DNA of 23,408 nucleotides from JBCBKZ01 sp039026975 (lineage in GTDB: Bacteria > Bacteroidota > Bacteroidia > J057): NCBI GenBank assembly GCA_039026975.1, contig JBCCLI010000056.1, forward strand, positions 1 to 23,408, given 5' to 3'. A program made the position numbers and the translations under genes. The notes beneath the pieces are model-generated. The model was not told the DNA's origin, ran no database searches, and worked only from the letters and a program-made list of their open reading frames with translations. Below are positions 1-7,208 of the stretch, piece by piece (the stretch's first letter is position 1; each line of letters starts with the position of its first letter).

Positions 1-1
1 C

Positions 2-1111
2 TTCAGGGACGAACTGGAGAGAATTCTCGCGAAAGATGCCTTCGATGTAGTTCAGATGGAAACCCTATTTATGATGAACTATCTGGATACTGTCAGAGAA
101 AAAGCGCCTAAGGCAGTAGTGGCGTTACGAGCACATAATGTGGAACATGAGATTTGGGAAAGAAGGGCCAAGAAGGAAAAGAATTTTGTCAAGAAAATTT
201 ACCTGGAAGAGACAGCCAAAAGATTGAGAGATTTTGAAAGGGTAGCTATGGGGAAGTCTACCTTTGATTTGGTCATTCCTATCACAGACAGAGACAAAAA
301 GCAGTTTGGAGAATTCACGAAGGAGTATGTTAACCAAATCATGGCTACCGTAGAAAAAAAGGGATCTACGGATCAGAAGTTTCTGGATAAGTTGGCAAAA
401 AACGGAGTAGAAGATTGGGTAATCGATAAATTCAAGAAAGAGGGGCCTGTAGCCTCCATCAAAAGACGAATTAAAAACCAGCTTAAGCTAGCACCCAAGT
501 ACCACATTTCACAGGTAGGGATGGGATTTGAAAACCTGGACAAGTATATGGATGCCCCGCGGAACTCTGACGCTAATCTGATCATCTTCATTGGGGCACT
601 TGACTGGACCCCTAACCAGGAGGGCTTAGACTGGTTTTTAAATAAGGTATGGCCCATCCTGGCCAAAAGACATCCCGACCTTAATTTTAGTATAGCAGGT
701 AGGAGAATGCCCAATAGCTACAATAGCAAGCGCAGCAAGCAAATCAAAGTCATAGGGGAAGTGGAAAATGCCTACACTTATATATTGTCAGGAGCTATTA
801 TGGTAGTTCCTCTATTATCAGGTAGCGGTATGAGGGTAAAAATAGTAGAGGGGATGGCCTTAGGGAGAGCCATAGTATGTACCAGCGTAGCCATAGAAGG
901 AATCCCTGCTAAAAATGGGGAGCACTGTTTTATTGAAGATAAGCCGAAGAATTTTGCTAATGCCATTACCACCCTCCTAGAAAGGCCTAATATGGTGCAG
1001 GTATTCGGAAAAAATGCCCGTGCCCTGGCCAAGAAACACTTTGATAACAAAGAAATTACCAAGGCCCTCCTCAATGAATACCAAAAGCTGGCAGCGGCCA
1101 AAAACAAATAA
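2..1111 (+). CDS. Glycosyltransferase family 4 (GT-B fold), 5' end outside window
   Basis: The reading frame is open from the first bases of the window, so the gene starts upstream. The first internal ATG at 56 is not taken as the start, because the preceding codons encode a typical GT-B stretch (FDVVQMETLF). The C-terminal Rossmann lobe is complete. It has the sugar-nucleotide domain start NLIIFIGALDWTPNQEGLDW and the donor-binding segment GMRVKIVEGMALGRAIVCT followed by AIEGI, the usual place of the E-x7-E-like motif of GT4 enzymes. Such enzymes transfer a sugar from an NDP-sugar to a cell-surface glycan or lipid acceptor in the cytoplasm. A lysine-rich insert lies between the two lobes (about nt 320-500). 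The C-terminus ends in a basic AAAKNK tail. pepT follows after 5 bp on the same strand, so the two are probably co-transcribed although functionally unrelated. Acceptor and donor cannot be told from sequence. Confidence 0.88.
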   Translation, partial: FRDELERILAKDAFDVVQMETLFMMNYLDTVREKAPKAVVALRAHNVEHEIWERRAKKEKNFVKKIYLEETAKRLRDFERVAMGKSTFDLVIPITDRDKKQFGEFTKEYVNQIMATVEKKGSTDQKFLDKLAKNGVEDWVIDKFKKEGPVASIKRRIKNQLKLAPKYHISQVGMGFENLDKYMDAPRNSDANLIIFIGALDWTPNQEGLDWFLNKVWPILAKRHPDLNFSIAGRRMPNSYNSKRSKQIKVIGEVENAYTYILSGAIMVVPLLSGSGMRVKIVEGMALGRAIVCTSVAIEGIPAKNGEHCFIEDKPKNFANAITTLLERPNMVQVFGKNARALAKKHFDNKEITKALLNEYQKLAAAKNK

Positions 1112-1116
1112 ATCTA

Positions 1117-2370
1117 ATGAGAAAAGAAATTCCTGGTTTAACCTTTACAGTAAAAGAACGCTTCCTAAGATACGTCCAAATAGACACCCAAAGTGATCCT
1201 CATTCTCCCACTATCCCTTCTACTGAAAAGCAAAAGAACCTTGGCAGACTATTAGTACAGGAGTTACAGGAGCTAGGCGTAACAGATGCTCATTTGGATG
1301 AATTTGGGTATGTGTACGCTACTGTGCCTGCCACCAGCCAGAAAGAAGTCCCTGTGATCTGTTTTTGTAGCCATATGGATACGTCTCCAGACAGCAGTGG
1401 TGAGGGTGTAAAACCCATTATACATGAGAATTATGATGGGGGAGAGGTAGCCCTCCCAGATGATCCTAGACAGATTCTGCGACCCTCAGAACATCCAGAT
1501 TTAGCTAATCAAGTAGGAAACCAGCTCATTACAGCTTCCGGTACTACCCTGCTAGGGGCAGATAATAAGTCAGGGGTAGCTGCCATCATGGATGCTGTCC
1601 ATCACTGGATGCATCACCCAGACCAGGCCCATGGAGAAATTAAGATCCTCTTTACCCCGGATGAAGAAATAGGGAGAGGGGCAGATAAAGTAGACCTACA
1701 AAAATTAGGGGCAGCCTTTGGGTATACGGTAGATGGAGAAGCAGCAGGTACGCTGGAAGATGAAACCTTTTCTGCAGATGGCGCTAGTATCCTGATTGAG
1801 GGGGTAAGTGCCCATCCAGGCTTTGCGAAGAATAAGCTGGAAAGTGCCATTAAGATAGCAGCTGACATTGTAGCTAGGCTTCCTAGAGGACTTTCTCCTG
1901 AAAGGACAGCAGGACAAGAAGGCTTCATTCATCCGGTAGAAATGAAGGGAACAGTGGAAAGTGCCAGAATAGACTTTATTCTCAGAGACTTCCGTAATGA
2001 GAAATTAGCTACTTACGCCTCCCTGCTGCAGGAAATCCTAGAGGATGTCCAAGCTGCTTACCCTAACAGCCAGATTCAGCTGCAGATCAAAGAGCAATAC
2101 AGAAATATGAAATATGTGTTGGATGATTACCCTGAGGTGGTAGCTCACGCACAAGAAGCTATCAGCAGGACAGGACTTCAAGCGCTGAAAAGGAGTATTA
2201 GGGGAGGAACTGATGGATCCAGGCTTTCCTACATGGGGTTACCTTGTCCTAATATTTTTGCGGGAGAACATGCCTTCCACTCTAAACTGGAATGGGTATC
2301 TGTAGAAGACATGCAAAAGTCAGTAGAAACCATTATTCACTTAGCCAGTATTTGGGAAGAAAAGGCCTAA
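1117..2370 (+). CDS. pepT: Peptidase T (tripeptide aminopeptidase, M20B metallopeptidase)
   Basis: This is a cytoplasmic di-zinc aminopeptidase that removes the N-terminal residue of tripeptides. The 417-residue length fits the family (about 410). The N-terminus RFLRYVQIDTQSDP is diagnostic of PepT. Metal and catalytic residues are all present in order: His86 and Asp88 (SHMDT), Asp149 in LGADNKSG, the catalytic and ligand pair Glu183-Glu184 in TPDEEIGRG, Asp206 in YTVDGE, and the last ligand His388 in GEHAFHSKLEW. The dimerisation lid lies between (about 220-340) and includes the VSAHPGFAKNK motif. The ATG at 1117 is chosen because it places the conserved motif near residue 15. It lies 5 bp after the glycosyltransferase stop. 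The stop codon abuts the stop of the convergent gene on the minus strand, leaving no room for a separate terminator. Confidence 0.96.
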   Translation: MRKEIPGLTFTVKERFLRYVQIDTQSDPHSPTIPSTEKQKNLGRLLVQELQELGVTDAHLDEFGYVYATVPATSQKEVPVICFCSHMDTSPDSSGEGVKPIIHENYDGGEVALPDDPRQILRPSEHPDLANQVGNQLITASGTTLLGADNKSGVAAIMDAVHHWMHHPDQAHGEIKILFTPDEEIGRGADKVDLQKLGAAFGYTVDGEAAGTLEDETFSADGASILIEGVSAHPGFAKNKLESAIKIAADIVARLPRGLSPERTAGQEGFIHPVEMKGTVESARIDFILRDFRNEKLATYASLLQEILEDVQAAYPNSQIQLQIKEQYRNMKYVLDDYPEVVAHAQEAISRTGLQALKRSIRGGTDGSRLSYMGLPCPNIFAGEHAFHSKLEWVSVEDMQKSVETIIHLASIWEEKA

Positions 2371-2859
2371 TTACATAGACCTATATCCAGCACTTCTGGT
2401 GGTTTGCGCCATATTTCCGGAAACAGCGGTGAGATGGTTTCCTGTACATTCTATGGTCAACACTTGGGCCATCTCATAGTTTTGAACAGATAGGCCTAGT
2501 TCATTACCACGGATAATTACCTTAAGTCTAACAGGCACTAATTCTCCAGTAGGAAGACTTTGAAAAGCTTGTGGGGCAGGCTCTATTCGCATTCTTCCTC
2601 CTTCTTTTACAAGTATACTCCCATCTGCGCCCATACTTAATCTTGCATGGCGCCCATAGCTTAGTCTGATATCAGCCACATCTCCTCCAGGGAAAACTTC
2701 AAAGGTATGTGCATTGACTATTTGGCTTCTGGTGGATACAGCCTGACTGGTGAGATAAATATTCTGATAGACCGGCTCAAACTGCTGCGCATAAATTCTG
2801 CTGCTACCTGCTAGGCCTAATACAAAAGCAAAAAATAAGAGAAGAGATGTTGTTTTCAT
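2371..2859 (-). CDS. Small exported protein of unknown function
   Basis: The protein has 162 residues. It begins with a clear Sec signal peptide: a basic start (MKTTS), a hydrophobic core LLLFFAFVLGLAG, and likely cleavage after RIYA, giving a mature protein starting QQFEPVYQN. The remainder has alternating polar and hydrophobic residues that suggest a beta-rich fold (for example VPVRLKVIIRGNELGLSVQN). No further membrane segment, lipobox, cysteine pair or catalytic motif is visible; one Cys is present (IECTG). I do not recognise a family. The gene stands alone on the minus strand. It shares no gap with pepT downstream (the two stops form TAATTA) and has a 484-bp non-coding stretch upstream. 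A periplasmic or secreted location is the only supported inference. Confidence 0.72.
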   Translation of the reverse strand: MKTTSLLLFFAFVLGLAGSSRIYAQQFEPVYQNIYLTSQAVSTRSQIVNAHTFEVFPGGDVADIRLSYGRHARLSMGADGSILVKEGGRMRIEPAPQAFQSLPTGELVPVRLKVIIRGNELGLSVQNYEMAQVLTIECTGNHLTAVSGNMAQTTRSAGYRSM

Positions 2860-3343
2860 TGCAAGAAGTTATTTGAACACACTCCTAATAAACGGAGATT
2901 AACCGTCTAGATTTGGTGGATAAGGCTAAGTGGTTCAAATTCCCGAACGATCGGGGATTTAGAATGATTCGTTAGTAGAAACGGTCAGCAGTGGATATTT
3001 TGAGACGTAAGAGGCTGAAAAATAGACTTTTAAATAGTCGTTCAATATTTCTAAAAACTGAACTTATTTTCAATCTATTTATTCATACAGCCATTAATGC
3101 ACTTCAGCATATGCAGGTAACCGTTTAGACGAGAAAAATAAGGAGAGGTAACAGGGGGAATAAAAATTAGCTAATGATCATGTGTAAATAGTCTCTCCCC
3201 TAGCGGTGAGATGACTCGACTGCGATTGCTTAAAATGGTTTCCTAAGGCAAAACCTAAAGCAGTATGTTAGCCTGAGTTACTTTGCTTAATCTGCTAACG
3301 GTTCTTTTCGGTCGAAGCATTCAGTCTCAAGTGGAGAACCCTT
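2860..3343. other. 484-bp intergenic stretch with hairpin and short repeats, no gene seen
   Basis: No convincing coding frame or tRNA/rRNA is seen on either strand. The stretch is AT-rich. It contains a strong hairpin (2937-2960), two near-identical 12-mers TAACCGTCTAGA (2900-2911) and TAACCGTTTAGA (3118-3129), and a copy of AGCGGTGAGATG (3202-3213) that also occurs in the coding region at 2425-2436. Its right end (from about 3281) appears to contain a decayed 5' part of hicA. It must hold the promoters of the leftward exported-protein gene and of the hicAB operon, but no clear Bacteroidota -33/-7 pair was found. Confidence 0.5.
2937..2960. repeat. Inverted repeat / hairpin, 10-bp stem with 4-nt loop
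   Basis: The left arm AAATTCCCGA and right arm TCGGGGATTT pair over 10 positions with one G-T wobble, around the loop ACGA. Neither strand has a clear T-run after it, so it does not look like an ordinary intrinsic terminator. It sits about 80 bp upstream of the start of the leftward exported-protein gene, so it could be a 5' leader structure or an operator. Only the symmetry is directly seen; function is unknown. Confidence 0.5.
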
Positions 3344-3526
3344 TTGATAAAACTAGGGTATGAAGAAAAGAGAGTAAGAAAAACCAGTGGATCAAGGGTT
3401 GCTTTCGTACGTAGAAAAACAAAGCATATAATAAGGCTACATAAACCTCTCCCTGGAAACGAACTAAAACGATATCAAATTAAGTACTTAGTAGCTGAAC
3501 TTAAGAAGGAGGGACATATATCATGA
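3344..3526 (+). CDS. hicA: HicA-family toxin (putative mRNA interferase), probably 5'-truncated or with a misplaced start
   Basis: The 60 residues match the C-terminal part of the HicA branch that carries LGYEE...TSGSRVAF...HIIRLHKP.PGN (double-stranded-RNA-binding-like fold; toxins of this family cleave mRNA). The visible core is KLGYEEKRVRKTSGSRVAF, then IIRLHKPLPGNELKRYQIKY and a terminal helix. Members of this branch that I recall are about 80-90 residues long, with a leader resembling RFLSKPKDFTWDELVRLL. Here the only start in frame is a TTG at 3344. The 15 codons upstream of it encode a similar leader (RFFSVEAFSLKWRTL), which is cut off by an in-frame TAA at 3296-3298. The gene is therefore either short, started by TTG, or decaying. 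Its TGA overlaps the ATG of hicB by 4 nt (ATGA), the usual coupling for this type II toxin-antitoxin pair. Confidence 0.75.
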   Translation: MIKLGYEEKRVRKTSGSRVAFVRRKTKHIIRLHKPLPGNELKRYQIKYLVAELKKEGHIS

Positions 3527-3858
3527 AAAATATTCTGAAGTATAAAGAGTTTATAGGGTCTGTGAACTTCATGGAAGAAGATCAGGCATTCTATGGAAGA
3601 ATTGAATCCACACCTGACTTAGTAACCTTAGAGGGTAGCTCTGTTGAAGGATTAACTAATTCATTCCATGAAGCTGTAGATGACTATCTTGAATTATGTC
3701 AGGAAGCGGGAAAAGATCCTTACAAATCTTTTAAAGGTTCTTTTAATGTGAGAATCAATCCTGCTTTTCATCGAAAAGCATTTGAAAAGGCAAAACTAAA
3801 TGGGCAAACGCTAAATCAGTTCATTCAAAAGGCCATAAAACATGCGGTTGAAGACTAA
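3523..3858 (+). CDS. hicB: HicB-family antitoxin
   Basis: This 111-residue protein has the two-part HicB layout. The N-terminal partial RNase-H-like fold runs over about 1-70, with the family signature FYGRIESTPDLVTLEGSSVE followed by GLTNSFHEAVDDYLELCQE. The C-terminal part is a ribbon-helix-helix DNA-binding segment (about 75-108: SFNVRINPAFHRKAFEKAKL, then NGQTLNQFIQKAIKH). HicB neutralises HicA by direct binding and represses its own operon through the RHH domain. The start overlaps the hicA stop (ATGA), supporting translational coupling. The antitoxin looks intact even though its toxin gene has a doubtful 5' end. The last 17 nt are shared with the following lipoprotein gene. Confidence 0.9.
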   Translation: MKNILKYKEFIGSVNFMEEDQAFYGRIESTPDLVTLEGSSVEGLTNSFHEAVDDYLELCQEAGKDPYKSFKGSFNVRINPAFHRKAFEKAKLNGQTLNQFIQKAIKHAVED

Positions 3859-4594
3859 GCTATACCTCTCTATAGTATTTGTTCTTACCTCACTTTTTTC
3901 TTGTACCATTTCTAGTAAAGAGGAGAATTCAATGTCAGAGAAATCTAATACGGAAAAAAGGTTAAGAAACTACCTAGATTCTCTACATAATGATACAGCC
4001 TTCCTAATTGACACAATTCCTGAAAGAACGGATCCAGCTTTTCTTGATTTGAGTGTAGAACAGCTTTTTATTGATACTAGTAGGAACTCTAGCTTCTTTC
4101 AAGCCCTTATAGACTGGCAGCCAGACGAGCATAGAATATCTGCCGTGAAGGATATACTGGATACCATAACCCAGACTTTTCGCCCTACCCTACTTTTTAC
4201 AACAGATATCCCAAGAACATTTATAACTATTAAAAAGCTTAATGGTGAATACATCTTGTATGATAGATGTGATGGGATAGAACCCATACATGAAATTAGT
4301 GATTCAGCTATCATCATTCACGGAACCCAAGAATCTGATGCTTATGCCATTATTCAGGTAGCGGAGAATGACTCACAAAAGCTCACCCTAAGCCTTCAGG
4401 GATACCCAGGAGTGTATCCTACCCCTATTCCCTTCTCCATAGAAAAAACAGAAGAGGATTACGTCTATAAAATTCATGGCCCTCATTACTCTTCCCTAGT
4501 TATCCCAATTGAATATATCTCCGAGTTTGACCTCTTAGTAAACTATTCTCCTAGGGAAAAAAGGCTGGAGTTTCAGGGGTTTGATAAAAATTAG
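3842..4594 (+). CDS. Putative lipoprotein, start nested in the end of hicB
   Basis: The 250-residue product begins MRLKTKLYLSIVFVLTSLFS and continues with Cys21. This is a basic n-region, a hydrophobic core and a lipobox-like end (L-F-S-C), so lipid attachment at Cys21 is likely. The signal peptide exists only if translation begins at the ATG at 3842, inside hicB; this decides the start. The next ATG (3932 region, MSEKSN) would lose it. The mature part is acidic, with Ser/Glu-rich residues 22-40 and a probable beta-rich domain with no motif I can name. No catalytic signature, repeat or further TM segment is visible. The 17-nt overlap suggests it is translated from the hicAB message. I do not recognise the family. 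It may be an accessory cargo gene rather than part of the toxin system. Confidence 0.7.
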   Translation: MRLKTKLYLSIVFVLTSLFSCTISSKEENSMSEKSNTEKRLRNYLDSLHNDTAFLIDTIPERTDPAFLDLSVEQLFIDTSRNSSFFQALIDWQPDEHRISAVKDILDTITQTFRPTLLFTTDIPRTFITIKKLNGEYILYDRCDGIEPIHEISDSAIIIHGTQESDAYAIIQVAENDSQKLTLSLQGYPGVYPTPIPFSIEKTEEDYVYKIHGPHYSSLVIPIEYISEFDLLVNYSPREKRLEFQGFDKN

Positions 4595-4671
4595 TGATGA
4601 TTTCCATGCCTCTTTATCAACTTTTATCGTAGTTAAATAGGACACACCTGCATACCACTAATTTATCTGTC

Positions 4672-5205
4672 ATGAAAGCAACATATATAGCTGTACTATT
4701 CACCTTTCTTTTATCCTTAATTTCTCACTCAACACAGGCCCAAGACATGAACAATGAGTCTCTGGAGGAAATTCTCTATGGGGTGAGTGATACTCTTGCA
4801 GGTGAAAAAGGTGCATGGGAGTTTGTGGTAGAAGAATTACCTATGTTCTGCCTGACGGATGAAACGCATAATAGAATGCGAATCATCTCCCCCATAGCAG
4901 AAATGAAGGACATAACTGATAAACAGCTGCAAGAGGCCATGGAAGCCAATTTCCATTCTGCCCTGGATGTAAAATATGCTATTTCAGGAGACGTCATGTG
5001 GGTAGCTTATATTCATCCCCTCAAGGAATTACAAAAAGATCAGGTCATCAGTGCCATCTCCCAGGTGTACTATGGCCACCTAACTTTTGGGACTACCTAT
5101 ACCAGTTCTGACTTGGCCTTTCCCAGGATTGGGGAGCAACCCATAGAAGAGGCGCCAGAAAAACCCCTCAAGAAAAAGGATACGGGAAGGAAGTTAAGAA
5201 TTTAG
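4672..5205 (+). CDS. Conserved exported protein, possible YbjN/secretion-chaperone-like fold
   Basis: The protein has 177 residues with a Sec signal peptide (MKATYIAVLFTFLLSLISHS, cleavage likely after TQA at 23). The mature domain (about 28-150) contains NRMRIISPI, an amphipathic helix leading to EAMEANFHSALDVKYAISGD, and VAYIHPLKELQ, then a helix and YGHLTFGTTYTSS. I associate this pattern with a widespread conserved bacterial protein of alpha/beta fold resembling YbjN or type III secretion chaperones; that assignment is from memory and tentative. The C-terminus is a basic, Pro/Glu/Lys-rich tail (EEAPEKPLKKKDTGRKLRI). A 77-bp gap separates it from the lipoprotein gene upstream, so it may have its own promoter. 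It converges on the sugar kinase gene with only 6 bp between stops. Cellular role unknown. Confidence 0.72.
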   Translation: MKATYIAVLFTFLLSLISHSTQAQDMNNESLEEILYGVSDTLAGEKGAWEFVVEELPMFCLTDETHNRMRIISPIAEMKDITDKQLQEAMEANFHSALDVKYAISGDVMWVAYIHPLKELQKDQVISAISQVYYGHLTFGTTYTSSDLAFPRIGEQPIEEAPEKPLKKKDTGRKLRI

Positions 5206-5211
5206 GCTCAA

Positions 5212-6303
5212 CTAATAATAATCGAAAATAATAGCTTGTAGCTTTTTCTCCTTAATGATAACCTCTTCTAACAGCTTCAACTGGTTCATGGCACGGGCTA
5301 AATTATGCCCCTCATACTGCGTTTTATAGTATACGTCTCCTGCCAGAAAATCAGTGAGAAAACGAGTGGCCGTTATTAAGATCATCTGCTTGCCACCATG
5401 AAGCAGATAGGCTATCTCTCTTTCTGTTAGGAAAGCAGATGCTTCTTCCAAATACCCCTTGCAAAGCGCCTCAAAAATAGGCTTTCTGATCAGGACTTTT
5501 TCTAATTCCTGGCTGTTCTCATCTACCGGACTACAGAATGTCCTCACCATATCTCCAAAATCATGTATGACGTATCCGGGCATAACCGTATCCAGGTCTA
5601 TCATACACAGTCCCTGGTGGGTAGTAGTATCCAACAGCACATTATTGACCTTGGTATCATTATGAGTTACCCGGATAGGAAGAAATATCTCCTCCTGAAA
5701 GACCGGGTCTTGTTGGATGAAGGCTCGGTAGGACTTCAGCTGAAAAATGGCCTGTTTAGCCATTTTTTCCCGTGCTGGAGAGGCATTTCTGAGGGCCTGT
5801 TGAAATTGGGCATATCGCTTGGGGAGATGGTGGAAGTCAGGAAGGGTGGTATGGAGACGCTCCACAGGGAGATCACTCAACATAGCCTGAAAACGAGCAA
5901 CTGTACGTGCTACTTCATAGGCCTGTGTGCTATTCTCAATAATTTGAAGTTCATAGGAATGTTGAATATAAGGAAACATTCTCCAGTAGGCTCCCTGATA
6001 TGCTAATAATGTCCCCCCATTTCTTAATAGCCTAAGGGGGGCCAGGTAATTTCGCCAGAAATCCGACACATTGCTTTTTACTAATTTATCTTTCAGGTGC
6101 TGAGCTACCGCTTTAATATTTTCTGCTACCTTTTCAGGCTGGGTAAAAACGGAATGATTGAACTTTTGGAGTACATACTGAGACTCTGTAGTGATAACCT
6201 TATAGGTGTCATGGATGTGCCCACTCCCTAGCGGTAAGATATTCTGTATGGAGCCAGATATGCGGAATTTTGTGGCAATGGGGACTAGATTCTCAGCAGC
6301 CAT
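5212..6303 (-). CDS. N-acetylhexosamine 1-kinase-like phosphotransferase (APH/choline-kinase fold)
   Basis: The protein has 363 residues from the ATG at 6303, which overlaps the upstream gene's TAA by one base (TAATG). A TTG at 6312 would add three residues but is less likely. The fold is a protein-kinase-like aminoglycoside phosphotransferase. It has a glycine-rich loop LPLGSGHIHDTY (24-35), a catalytic loop THNDTKVNNVLLD with Asp216 and Asn221, a metal-binding segment MIDLDTVMPG (234-243) and HDFGDMVRTF. HNDTK.NNV and IDLDTVMPG are the signature of the NahK branch, which phosphorylates the anomeric carbon of GlcNAc/GalNAc. Relatives are often mislabelled mucin-desulfating proteins (MdsC). 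The translationally coupled nucleotidyltransferase upstream supports a kinase/pyrophosphorylase salvage route in the cytoplasm. The exact sugar is inferred, not shown. Confidence 0.82.
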   Translation of the reverse strand: MAAENLVPIATKFRISGSIQNILPLGSGHIHDTYKVITTESQYVLQKFNHSVFTQPEKVAENIKAVAQHLKDKLVKSNVSDFWRNYLAPLRLLRNGGTLLAYQGAYWRMFPYIQHSYELQIIENSTQAYEVARTVARFQAMLSDLPVERLHTTLPDFHHLPKRYAQFQQALRNASPAREKMAKQAIFQLKSYRAFIQQDPVFQEEIFLPIRVTHNDTKVNNVLLDTTTHQGLCMIDLDTVMPGYVIHDFGDMVRTFCSPVDENSQELEKVLIRKPIFEALCKGYLEEASAFLTEREIAYLLHGGKQMILITATRFLTDFLAGDVYYKTQYEGHNLARAMNQLKLLEEVIIKEKKLQAIIFDYY

Positions 6304-7208
6304 TAGCCCCAAAGGTTAGGAGGATAAACCCCTTTATCTATCAACTGCTGAACCTTAGTGTTCGCTATCTCTTTATCTTCCTTATAGGTTACTCCAAACC
6401 ACTTTTCCTTACTGGCTAATACTTCCACACTTCCTCTCCCTTCTTCTACTAATCGGTTTACTACAGTGGGGATGTAGAACTCAGCTGTTAGTTCTCCTTT
6501 ATTTTTGTGAATGAATTCTTCAAAATACGCTTGGTATAACTGAAACACTCCCGGAGCAAAACCCAGCATATTCATAGATACTATGGTCTCTGCTGGTAAA
6601 GCTGTCCACACATCTTCACTTTCTTTATAGACAATTTTTCCTGTTTTTCGCTGAATATGAGTACGTTCTGTTACGCCTTCTAGTAATCTTTCATCAGAAA
6701 TCTCACATACTCCCCTTGACACATACCCAAAATCAGAAAGGGTATTGGCTAGTTGATAGCCTACCATACAGTGGGTAGTATCATGTTCTGTCAAGGGAGA
6801 AAGGAAGTCTGCTAGCATCTGAAAGGAAGAACTCCCATAAAAATCATCAGCATTTATTACTGCGAAGGGTTCCCTAATAGCTGAAGCTGCCACTAAAACC
6901 GCATGTCCTGTTCCCCATGGTTTTACCCGTTCTGGTGGCGCACTTATACCAGCAGGCAAGTTATCCAGCTCTTGAAAAACGTATTCTACCGGGATATTAG
7001 CAGAAAATTTATTGCCAAATACTTCTTTAAAGGTATCCTCTATGTCCTTGCGGATCACGAATACAACCTTCCCAAAGCCAGCTTTAATGGCATCATAAAT
7101 GGAATAATCAATAATGGCTTCTCCGGATGGTCCAATGGAATCTACTTGTTTAAGGCTACCGTAGCGGCTTCCCATTCCCGCCGCAAGTACAAGCAGTGTA
7201 GGTTTCAT
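6303..7208 (-). CDS. Sugar-1-phosphate nucleotidyltransferase (NTP transferase family)
   Basis: This 301-residue cytoplasmic enzyme is predicted to join a sugar 1-phosphate to an NTP, giving an NDP-sugar and pyrophosphate. The N-terminal nucleotide-binding loop is LVLAAGMGSRYGSLKQ (6-21) with Arg15 and Lys20 in the expected places. PWGTGHAVLVA (97-107) contacts the nucleotide base in this fold, and NADDFYG (119-125) supplies the metal-binding Asp. The C-terminal part ends with KWFGVTYKEDKE. It lacks any hexapeptide acyltransferase repeat, so it is a single-function enzyme unlike GlmU. The stop overlaps the kinase start (TAATG), indicating translational coupling. The natural reading is that the kinase makes hexosamine 1-phosphate and this enzyme activates it. 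Divergent transcription from the symporter leaves 313 bp between the two starts. Confidence 0.85.
   Translation of the reverse strand: MKPTLLVLAAGMGSRYGSLKQVDSIGPSGEAIIDYSIYDAIKAGFGKVVFVIRKDIEDTFKEVFGNKFSANIPVEYVFQELDNLPAGISAPPERVKPWGTGHAVLVAASAIREPFAVINADDFYGSSSFQMLADFLSPLTEHDTTHCMVGYQLANTLSDFGYVSRGVCEISDERLLEGVTERTHIQRKTGKIVYKESEDVWTALPAETIVSMNMLGFAPGVFQLYQAYFEEFIHKNKGELTAEFYIPTVVNRLVEEGRGSVEVLASKEKWFGVTYKEDKEIANTKVQQLIDKGVYPPNLWG

Noticed and set aside
2925..2965. Possible tRNA: GGTTCAAATTCC resembles a T-loop
   Set aside because: The arms that would flank it do not pair (AGTGG against TCCCG), no anticodon stem or acceptor stem could be built, and the same bases form a better simple hairpin at 2937-2960.
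5225..5255. AGCTTGTAGCT followed by a T-run as a terminator between the convergent genes at 5205/5212
   Set aside because: The stem is only 4 bp with a 3-base loop and lies inside the kinase coding sequence; too weak to call.
6304..6312. TTG start at 6312 for the sugar kinase
   Set aside because: It adds only three residues, while the ATG at 6303 forms a TAATG junction with the upstream gene, a common coupled arrangement.
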